From Thermoprotei archaeon (lineage in GTDB: Archaea; Thermoproteota; Methanomethylicia; Nezhaarchaeales; WYZ-LMO8): a stretch of DNA of 27,213 bases. The notes beneath the pieces were generated by a model. The model searched no databases and was not told where the DNA came from. It saw only the letters and a program-made list of their open reading frames with translations. The stretch spans positions 1 to 27,213 of the forward strand of contig QMSF01000002.1 of NCBI GenBank assembly GCA_003649565.1, given 5' to 3'. This document shows, piece after piece, positions 22,865-27,213 of this stretch. Position 1 is the first letter of the stretch. Every line of letters starts with the position of its first letter. A program made the translations under genes and the position numbers.

Positions 22865-23944
22865 TTGTCTTTATGGTATGTGTACCCAATATGGCATAGG
22901 GTTAGCTTTACTTTAATAGCCAAGAAGCACTTAGAGTACATGAAGAAGAAAGCGAGGGTTGAGGAGATAGATGAGCTTGCGTTTCCTCATATACTTCCTC
23001 ATTCTCGGCCTTTGGTCTTCATTCAGCCCTTCTTCTACGTTATGCTGAGGTCTTCACGTTTCATATCTAGGAGGCTTCACGCTTATAGGGGCTTCATAGG
23101 GATCGATGTAGCAGACTCGGATAGAATATCGAACTTGGCCGTTAGCATGACCGACTACGTTGAAGTCATGGTGGTTCCTTCGAGCTTCGCCAAGGAGGCA
23201 TACATTAAAAGCGGAGCTACATGTAGAGTTGAGGTTGTCCCTCATGGTCTCGATGACTACTGGTTTACAGATCCACCAAGGCTAACCCAGAGCTTCCCAG
23301 ACCTATTTAATTTAAAAAGACAAAGGAGACTGAAGTTTCTACTGTTTTTCTTGTGGCATAGCGATTACAGGAAGGGGGCCGATCTAGTCTATAATTTCTA
23401 TAGAGAGCTTAAGAAGGAGAGGAAGGATGTCGTCTTGATATTTAAGACGGCGACGGCCGATGGCCACTGGGCCAAGAAGTTTAAGGAGCTCAGCTGCATT
23501 CACGTTTATGGGTGGCTAACAGAGGAGCAAAAGATGGAGCTGTATGATCTAAGCGATATATACCTGCTTTTCAGCAGGGGAGGGGGCTTCGAGCTTAACG
23601 GCTTGGAGGCCTTGGTTAGGGGATGCTTTGTCATAGCTCCAAATAGAGGCTCGTGGGTTGACTACTTGGATAGAATGCATCTCGTTAATTCTCACAGCTG
23701 TAGCTATGTTTTAAAAGACAATCCAATTCATTGCGGTAAAGGAGTAGAGGTAGACATTGAGAGAGCAATAGATAGAGTTCACGTAGTTTTGGATAACCTC
23801 GATGACTTTAAAGCGAAGCAGAGGGAGTTCGTTATGAAGAGGGTTTACCCTAACTTTAGATGGGAGGTTGTAGCTGATAGGCTCCTCGAAATAGCGAAGG
23901 CAATTTACGAGAGGCAACGTGGGGTAGTGGCACATGTCGTATAA
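22865..23944 (+). CDS. Glycosyltransferase, GT-B fold, family 4-like
   Basis: 359 aa from TTG 22865, 7 nt after GGAGGTT. The T of the TTG is the last base of an ACAGCTGT palindrome. The N-terminal domain has VMVVPSSFAKEAYIKSG and VEVVPHGLDD. The C-terminal domain has LLFFLWHSDYRKGADL, GWLTEEQKMELYDLSDIYLLFS and GGGFELNGLEALVRG with paired Glu, all typical of family-4 enzymes. It probably glycosylates a virion protein; its place right after the fibre-like gene makes the fibre one possible target (inference). It overlaps the methyltransferase gene by 11 bp. Confidence 0.82.
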   Translation: MSLWYVYPIWHRVSFTLIAKKHLEYMKKKARVEEIDELAFPHILPHSRPLVFIQPFFYVMLRSSRFISRRLHAYRGFIGIDVADSDRISNLAVSMTDYVEVMVVPSSFAKEAYIKSGATCRVEVVPHGLDDYWFTDPPRLTQSFPDLFNLKRQRRLKFLLFFLWHSDYRKGADLVYNFYRELKKERKDVVLIFKTATADGHWAKKFKELSCIHVYGWLTEEQKMELYDLSDIYLLFSRGGGFELNGLEALVRGCFVIAPNRGSWVDYLDRMHLVNSHSCSYVLKDNPIHCGKGVEVDIERAIDRVHVVLDNLDDFKAKQREFVMKRVYPNFRWEVVADRLLEIAKAIYERQRGVVAHVV

Positions 23945-24494
23945 GGAGGTCATCTTGAAGGAAGCACCTAAACATGCTTGGGGCATCCTCTTGGTTCAAA
24001 GGGATTCATTAAAACAGCTGTTGGCAAAGTTATTTGAGGAGAAGAAGCACCTTGAAATACTTGAAGTGGGCTGTTTTAAGGGGATGCTGGTTGGATGGCT
24101 ACAAGAAAGCTTCCCCAAGGAGCGTTACTCGTGGAATTACTATGGCGTTGATGTAGTCGAGCCACCTGATAGACGCAAAGATTATCCTCATTATGTCATG
24201 AATGCTGAAAGCCTTGAGTTTGAAGCTGAGAGGTTCGACTTAATAATAATGATCGAGGTCTTGGAACACATAGTTGACTACGTCAGAGCACTAAGAGAGG
24301 CATATAGAGTTCTTAAGAAGAATGGCTACTTGTTCATTCAAAGCGTTATATGTCATGACAAGACGGCATTAAGCGATCCAACCCACTTCCACGTTTTACA
24401 TCCAGAGACCTTAACGAGGCTACTTAAGTGGCTTGGCTTCAAGGACGTAGAGGTAAAAGACGGGGGCAACTTCGCTATTTGGTGCAGAAAGTAA
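23934..24494 (+). CDS. SAM-dependent methyltransferase, class I
   Basis: 186 aa. Motif I LEILEVGCFKG (residues ~40-50), the acidic second-strand residue in YYGVDVVEP, a motif-II/III region ERFDLIIMIEVLEHIVDY and VLKKNGYLFIQ after it are those of class I methyltransferases of the UbiE/Methyltransf_11 type. The small size and the partner glycosyltransferase suggest sugar or small-molecule methylation, perhaps capping a glycan (inference). The gene overlaps the glycosyltransferase by 11 bp. Confidence 0.85.
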   Translation: MSYKEVILKEAPKHAWGILLVQRDSLKQLLAKLFEEKKHLEILEVGCFKGMLVGWLQESFPKERYSWNYYGVDVVEPPDRRKDYPHYVMNAESLEFEAERFDLIIMIEVLEHIVDYVRALREAYRVLKKNGYLFIQSVICHDKTALSDPTHFHVLHPETLTRLLKWLGFKDVEVKDGGNFAIWCRK

Positions 24495-24540
24495 AGCTTT
24501 AACTTCTAATAGGCTAGTTATAAAATTAAGGTGCGTCGAT

Positions 24541-24810
24541 TTGAACGAAAACATCGAGCCACAACTAAGAGACCCAGAACATCTCTTAATCTTAAACCGC
24601 ATACAGAGCCTTGAAGGCAGAGTTTCAAGGATCGAGGGTAAACTAGACGTGATAGAGCAACTAATCTCAAACATCAGACCACAAAGCAACGAAGGGAAAA
24701 TCACAGTCAAAAACGAGACGTGGAAGTACTTCATAATAATACTAGTTTTAATATTAAGCTTCATCTCAGCTTGGCTCGGCTTGGGATGGATACCCCCAAT
24801 ATCACCATGA
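24541..24810 (+). CDS. Coiled-coil, C-terminally membrane-anchored protein
   Basis: 89 aa from TTG 24541, 7 nt after AAGGTG. Residues ~10-50 form a coiled coil (LNRIQSLEGRVSRIEGKLDV), residues 62-85 one membrane helix (YFIIILVLILSFISAWLGLG). The layout resembles XhlA-type proteins of phage lysis cassettes, which have an N-terminal coiled coil and a C-terminal membrane helix, but similarity of layout alone is weak. It might instead be a virion membrane protein or egress factor. A TATA-like AGTTATAAAAT lies at about 24513-24523. Confidence 0.65.
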   Translation: MNENIEPQLRDPEHLLILNRIQSLEGRVSRIEGKLDVIEQLISNIRPQSNEGKITVKNETWKYFIIILVLILSFISAWLGLGWIPPISP

Positions 24811-24823
24811 CCATACCCCCCAC

Positions 24824-24857
24824 CTTGGCAACTTTGCATAATTTACAAATATAGTAG
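24824..24857 (+). promoter_or_regulatory. Repeated 34-bp upstream element, copy F
   Basis: TTGCATAATTTA at 24834-24845 followed by CAAATATAG. It lies upstream of the terminal zinc-protein cluster. The nearer promoter is the TATA box at 24917-24926, which sits 13 bp after an ACAGCTGT (24896-24903). Confidence 0.8.
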
Positions 24858-24916
24858 AGGAGCGGGGTCAACAATAATCATCTGAGGTTGCTCCAACAGC
24901 TGTTTCCTAGAAGATA

Positions 24917-24926
24917 AATTTATATG
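24917..24926 (+). promoter_or_regulatory. TATA box for the small zinc-ribbon gene
   Basis: ATTTATATGA is about 35 bp upstream of the ATG at 24960, with AAGGTG at 24949-24954 between. An ACAGCTGT precedes it by 13 bp. Confidence 0.65.
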
Positions 24927-24959
24927 AGAGAGGCTAACAGAATATCATAAGGTGAAAAA

Positions 24960-25085
24960 ATGAAGATTAAGGTTGAATGTTGGAAGTGTGGCCACAAGTT
25001 TGAGGCTGAGCCTCCAAAACAGCATCTTGGCGTTAAGTGTCCTAGATGCGGAGCGATAATCCAGTATCCACCATTACCGCTCTAA
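24960..25085 (+). CDS. Very small zinc-ribbon protein
   Basis: 41 aa. CWKC and CPRC are separated by 16 residues (VECWKCGHKFEAEP ... LGVKCPRCGAIIQYP), a textbook zinc ribbon similar to archaeal one-domain 'zinc-ribbon' proteins and transcription-factor ribbons. ATG 24960 has AAGGTG 5 nt upstream and a TATA box, so it is a real gene despite its size. A T-rich terminator follows. Function unknown. Confidence 0.8.
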   Translation: MKIKVECWKCGHKFEAEPPKQHLGVKCPRCGAIIQYPPLPL

Positions 25086-25087
25086 TT

Positions 25088-25110
25088 ATTTTTTTGTTTT
25101 TCCTTTTTCT
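25088..25110 (+). terminator. T-rich terminator
   Basis: A T-rich run (runs of 7, 4 and 5 T) follows directly after the stop of the small zinc-ribbon gene. Two ACAGCTGT palindromes and the next promoter come after it. Confidence 0.6.
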
Positions 25111-25115
25111 TGACA

Positions 25116-25169
25116 ACAGCTGTTGGTATGTTGTTTTACAGCTGTTGACTTGAGGTTAAGTTTATATAC
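25116..25169 (+). promoter_or_regulatory. Promoter with paired ACAGCTGT sites
   Basis: ACAGCTGT occurs at 25116-25123 and 25138-25145, exactly 22 bp apart (two helical turns), followed 15 bp later by the TATA box TTTATATAC (25161-25169). This is the only place with two copies so close, and it drives a gene for an AbrB-like DNA-binding protein. Confidence 0.65.
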
Positions 25170-25197
25170 TTTTAGCTCATTTTATCGTTTGAGGGTG

Positions 25198-25335
25198 ATG
25201 GTTGTGGAGGAGATGTTCGTTAGGAGGGTAAGAATAATAGGTAAGGTGTTAGGGATTTCGTTACCACAAGACATCATACAGAAGCTCCAGCTGAAGGCTG
25301 GGGATTACGTTAAAGTAAAGATTGAGAAGGTGTAA
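25198..25335 (+). CDS. AbrB/SpoVT-type DNA-binding protein
   Basis: 45 aa. The sequence RRVRIIGKVLGISLPQDIIQ followed by LQLKAGDYVKVKIEKV is the swapped-hairpin AbrB domain, usually a dimeric transition-state regulator or antitoxin. ATG 25198 is used here; GTG 25204 and ATG 25213 are alternatives, because the transcript start expected from the TATA box lies only a few bases upstream. No toxin gene is evident beside it, so a transcription regulator is favoured. Confidence 0.78.
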   Translation: MVVEEMFVRRVRIIGKVLGISLPQDIIQKLQLKAGDYVKVKIEKV

Positions 25336-25341
25336 GGGATT

Positions 25342-25713
25342 ATGAGTGATGGAAAGAGAGCATGGAGCTATGAAATAGAGAGGAGAATTGAGGAGAAGGC
25401 TATCGAATATACTGATCGAGCGACTGAGGAGTTGGCTAGAGAAATCCTTGATAAGCAATCTGAATTAAAAGAGCTTGAAAACATGCTGTTAAAAGTTGCT
25501 GAGAAAATCAATGCTTTCAATGAGCATGTAAGGTCATTGATACTCACGAACGCAATAATCCTCTTAACGAGAAACGTGATAACTCCAATCCAAAACATCA
25601 TAGCTTCTTTAGAGATAGCCAAATTTGACGTTATGCTAAGCGGAGAGAGAATAGAGTTTCTCTATAAAGCAATGGTTTCAAGATACATGCGAAACCTCGA
25701 AAGCTTAAAATGA
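25342..25713 (+). CDS. Helical protein of unknown function
   Basis: 123 aa, almost all helix: charged coiled coil at ~10-55 (RIEEKAIEYTDRATEELARE), then a more hydrophobic helix (LILTNAIILLTRNVI), then a basic C-terminus. No family recognised. It starts 6 nt after the AbrB-like gene and is likely co-transcribed with it. Confidence 0.66.
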   Translation: MSDGKRAWSYEIERRIEEKAIEYTDRATEELAREILDKQSELKELENMLLKVAEKINAFNEHVRSLILTNAIILLTRNVITPIQNIIASLEIAKFDVMLSGERIEFLYKAMVSRYMRNLESLK

Positions 25714-25738
25714 AGTTGTTGAGGGCTGGTGAAATAAC

Positions 25739-25933
25739 ATGACTGAGAAATGTATGGGATGTAAAGATAAGGATGCAGAGATATGTCTGTGCTCTGAGTG
25801 CTATAAGAAGATAATAGCCATAATAGCTGAAGAGTGCGTTAAGCTGTGCTTCGACTTCGCATCCAAATGCTTTGCTCAATATGAGGCTATAATGGAGAGG
25901 ATAAGGAGCGAGCTGAAGCCAAAAAAGGAGTGA
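25739..25933 (+). CDS. Zinc-binding Cys-rich protein, tandem copy 1
   Basis: 64 aa. CMGC-x-DKDAEICLCSEC gives two CxxC knuckles with a short connection, followed by a helix with extra Cys (ECVKLCFDFASKC) and a basic tail. The neighbour at 25943 has the same layout (CDIC ... LCEGCATK, then a helix and basic tail), so they are tandem duplicates. Probable zinc-dependent protein or nucleic-acid binder. Confidence 0.7.
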   Translation: MTEKCMGCKDKDAEICLCSECYKKIIAIIAEECVKLCFDFASKCFAQYEAIMERIRSELKPKKE

Positions 25934-25942
25934 TAGAAAGTC

Positions 25943-26140
25943 ATGGCTGAAAAATGCGATATATGCAAGGAAAAGGAAGCCAAGCTGCATCTTAAACTAC
26001 ATCTGTGTGAAGGTTGTGCAACGAAGATCATATTGATGATTATGGAGCCAACTGCGAAACACATTTTAAAGCTGTTTTCGGACATTTTTGAGAACATAAA
26101 CGACATGATTAAGAGGCTGAAAGAGAAAAAGGAGGAATAG
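25943..26140 (+). CDS. Zinc-binding Cys-rich protein, tandem copy 2
   Basis: 65 aa. CDICKEKEAKLHLKLHLCEG places two CxxC pairs around a strand pair, followed by a helix (TAKHILKLFSDIFENIND) and a Lys/Glu tail. The resemblance to the preceding gene in Cys spacing and overall layout indicates duplication and divergence. It starts 9 nt after that gene, and the next starts 2 nt after its stop. Confidence 0.7.
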   Translation: MAEKCDICKEKEAKLHLKLHLCEGCATKIILMIMEPTAKHILKLFSDIFENINDMIKRLKEKKEE

Positions 26141-26142
26141 TC

Positions 26143-26376
26143 ATGAGTAACCACGACCTCATAAATAAATTTTTTGATGTAGTGCACAGGGAAGGTCTAG
26201 GTAAAGTCTTCAGGTGCAAAATCTGCTATAACAGGTTTAACAAGGAGTTCATTGTCGTCGGTTTGGCTGATGCTAAGAGGCATATAGAGGCCCACAACAA
26301 CAAGCAAGTGTATTACGATGATGTTAAGAGGAGGCCCATCATAGAAAAGAGGATAACGTTGAAAGAGATGCTGTAG
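26143..26376 (+). CDS. C2H2-like zinc-finger protein
   Basis: 77 aa. FRCKICYNRF followed by AKRHIEAHN gives C-x2-C and H-x3-H with a long 18-residue connection, a variant C2H2 finger. The C-terminus is basic (KRRPIIEKRITLKEML). GGAGG at 26131-26135 serves the ATG. C2H2 fingers are frequent in crenarchaeal viruses as DNA-binding regulators (established). Confidence 0.72.
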   Translation: MSNHDLINKFFDVVHREGLGKVFRCKICYNRFNKEFIVVGLADAKRHIEAHNNKQVYYDDVKRRPIIEKRITLKEML

Positions 26377-26390
26377 ATGGTGAGAGGGGT

Positions 26391-26606
26391 ATGGTTAGGT
26401 GCTGTATTTACTGTGCTTTAAGGCGTAGCTGCAGAAAATACGAAGAGATGAAGAGGTCTGCTTATGAGGTTGTCAATGATCTAGCAAAGAAACACAACGA
26501 GAAGTTCGCTAATTATAGACACGTCTTTATTAAGAAGCTTTGGATCGATGCAAAGAGGCTTGCCAACAAATGCAGCTTCTTCATGCCGATTGAAAAGAAA
26601 GCCTAA
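26391..26606 (+). CDS. Cys-motif protein, paralogue of the 9189 gene
   Basis: 71 aa with CCIYCALRRSCRKY at the start, the same CIYC-x5-C-x-KY pattern as the protein at 9189-9488, then charged helices and a Cys near the C-terminus. It is shorter and lacks the basic tail. GAGGGG precedes ATG 26391. The pair suggests duplication within the genome. Function unknown. Confidence 0.68.
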   Translation: MVRCCIYCALRRSCRKYEEMKRSAYEVVNDLAKKHNEKFANYRHVFIKKLWIDAKRLANKCSFFMPIEKKA

Positions 26607-26610
26607 CGCA

Positions 26611-26623
26611 TCTTTCTTTTTTT
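26611..26623 (+). terminator. T-rich stretch before the last gene
   Basis: TCTTTCTTTTTTT follows the stop codon of the CIYC paralogue and precedes the last gene by 14 bp, so it may end part of the transcription. Confidence 0.4.
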
Positions 26624-26636
26624 AAGGGTGGTCTGC

Positions 26637-26960
26637 ATGAGTGATGGTGATGGTGGTGGCTTAACTTTAAAATGCCCGTTTTGCGGTAGGCTCTGCAAGA
26701 ACATTAACGGCTTAAAGGTGCACGTCGCCATGAACCATAAGAAGGTGGCTCATTGCATATATTGCAACAAGAGGTTTAAGAGATTTAGCGGATTGATGAA
26801 GCACATCGCTAATATGGCTGACGAAAAGCACATCGCTCTGGGAGTTCTATTGCAGGGTGCTAATGCAAGATTCATAAGATCCCTAAAGAGAGCCAATGGA
26901 TACGACATCCAATATTATTATAACCTAATAAGAGAATATTTTGGAGCGGGGAAACATTAA
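26637..26960 (+). CDS. Double C2H2 zinc-finger protein
   Basis: 107 aa from ATG 26637 (AGGGTGG just upstream; GTG 26628 is an alternative). The first finger is CPFCGRLCKNINGLKVHVAM followed by NH; the second is CIYCNKRFKRFSGLMKHIAN followed by an H a few residues on. The C-terminal 40 residues are basic and aromatic (RFIRSLKRANGYDIQYYYNL). The fingers resemble canonical DNA-binding ones. It is the last protein gene before the right terminal repeat and may regulate transcription. Confidence 0.78.
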   Translation: MSDGDGGGLTLKCPFCGRLCKNINGLKVHVAMNHKKVAHCIYCNKRFKRFSGLMKHIANMADEKHIALGVLLQGANARFIRSLKRANGYDIQYYYNLIREYFGAGKH

Positions 26961-27014
26961 TGAAAAAAATGAGTTTAAAAATAAGGGTGACACAGGCAAA
27001 ATAATCCTTCCATA

Positions 27015-27080
27015 TAAAAATGATGAATCTAAGCTCGATGACCCCTCATGGGGATGATAAGAACCTGCGACGCTGAAGTT
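27015..27080 (+). ncRNA. Candidate C/D-box guide RNA
   Basis: The expected elements appear in order: C box ATGATGA (27020-27026, perfect), an 11-nt guide (27027-27037), D' box ATGA (27038-27041, one mismatch to CTGA), a 12-nt spacer that forms a CCCC/GGGG hairpin, C' box ATGATAA (27054-27060, 6 of 7), a 12-nt guide GAACCTGCGACG (27061-27072) and D box CTGA (27073-27076, perfect). AAAAA before the C box can pair with TTTT after the D box. TTTAAAAA at 26974-26981 is a possible TATA box. Such RNAs guide 2'-O-methylation in archaea. The downstream guide complements CGTCGCAGGTTC, the layout of tRNA positions 45-56. Inferred from sequence only. Confidence 0.5.
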
Positions 27081-27090
27081 TTCTTACAGC

Positions 27091-27213
27091 TGTTTTTTTG
27101 TTTGTTGTTTTTTGTTTGTTTTTGTTTGTGTTACTGTCTTTTGATGGTGTTACTGTGTGTTGGTGTGTTTTATGTTTTTGGTTTTTCGGTTTGTTTGAGA
27201 AAGCGTTTTCATT
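27091..27213. repeat. Right terminal inverted repeat (123 bp, perfect)
   Basis: This is the exact reverse complement of 1-123. Its inner boundary falls inside an ACAGCTGT palindrome (27086-27093): the last three bases belong to the repeat and the first five are unique to the right end. Read rightward it is T-rich, so transcripts from the right arm would run into a natural terminator. Confidence 0.97.

Larger units (their letters stand above)
397..27093. repeat. Genome-wide ACAGCTGT palindrome family (28 copies)
   Basis: I found exact copies starting at 397, 2016, 2569, 3807, 4492, 5874, 6608, 8034, 8168, 8462, 9603, 10131, 10721, 13150, 14710, 16219, 16505, 17248, 19690, 20158, 21539, 22858, 23694, 24014, 24896, 25116, 25138 and 27086. 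A random 27-kb sequence should hold about 0.4. Many extend to AACAGCTGTTG. About half lie in or at the edge of non-coding DNA, often just upstream of TATA boxes. The rest lie in genes, in all three phases: Thr-Ala-Val, Gln-Leu-Leu and Asn/His-Ser-Cys. The function is unknown; a binding site for a viral or host protein is most likely. Confidence 0.95.

Noticed and set aside
27042..27072. A CCCC-TCAT-GGGG hairpin plus tRNA-like match as a terminator or attachment site
   Set aside because: The stem is only 4 bp with no T-run at once, no integrase is encoded, and the tRNA match is only 12 nt; the C/D-box reading explains more of the sequence.
1..27213. CRISPR arrays, tRNA or rRNA genes, insertion sequences
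   Set aside because: I saw no regularly spaced direct repeats of CRISPR type, no cloverleaf with the usual conserved arms and no transposase or IS ends. The dispersed repeats are short elements described above.

Overview
The window looks like the complete linear double-stranded DNA genome of an archaeal virus. Its two ends are perfect 123-bp inverted copies of each other (1-123 and 27091-27213). Coding is tight, with short overlaps, GTG/TTG starts, Shine-Dalgarno sites complementary to the archaeal 16S tail, and TATA boxes of TTTATATA type. The first gene inside the left end resembles ribosomal protein eS30, which occurs in TACK/Asgard archaea and eukaryotes but not in Euryarchaeota. That points to a thermoproteotal (crenarchaeal-type) host. 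I could not assign a virus family. A MoxR AAA+ ATPase beside a VWA protein is known from the Acidianus two-tailed virus, so a spindle-shaped or tailed relative is one possibility.

Layout. The left arm (128-7968) is read leftward: eS30-like protein, a repeat-containing fibre-like protein, an alkaline-phosphatase-superfamily enzyme, two unknowns, the VWA/MoxR pair, a zinc ribbon and a coiled-coil protein. A regulatory region (7970-8530) follows. The centre (8533-13130) holds small genes on both strands: a GNAT-like protein, winged-helix and ribbon-helix-helix regulators, small membrane proteins, a transglutaminase-like cysteine hydrolase and an Hjc-type Holliday-junction resolvase. The right arm (13231-26960) is read rightward: a candidate coat protein, two glycosyltransferases, a methyltransferase, large structural candidates (453, 1459 and 473 aa), and a terminal cluster of small zinc-binding, AbrB-like and helical proteins. 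A candidate C/D-box guide RNA lies just inside the right end.

How the parts may work together. The 453-, 1459- and 473-aa proteins and the 124-aa protein are the likely virion components. The glycosyltransferases, methyltransferase and phosphohydrolase probably decorate virion or host glycans. MoxR/VWA probably remodels a virion or host complex. The many small DNA-binding proteins probably time transcription. No DNA polymerase, integrase or packaging ATPase is recognisable, so replication must rely on the host or on unrecognised proteins, perhaps with the resolvase processing ends.

Three signals cut across the genes. (1) The palindrome ACAGCTGT occurs 28 times, where about 0.4 is expected by chance, in all three reading phases and next to promoters. 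(2) A 34-bp element with core TTGCATAATTTA occurs six times, always intergenic and always pointing at the next gene. (3) Two 105-bp composite elements lie in inverted orientation around the central 8 kb, and their 40-bp cores appear flipped relative to their flanks. These, with the eS30-like gene and the candidate guide RNA, are the most unusual contents of the window.
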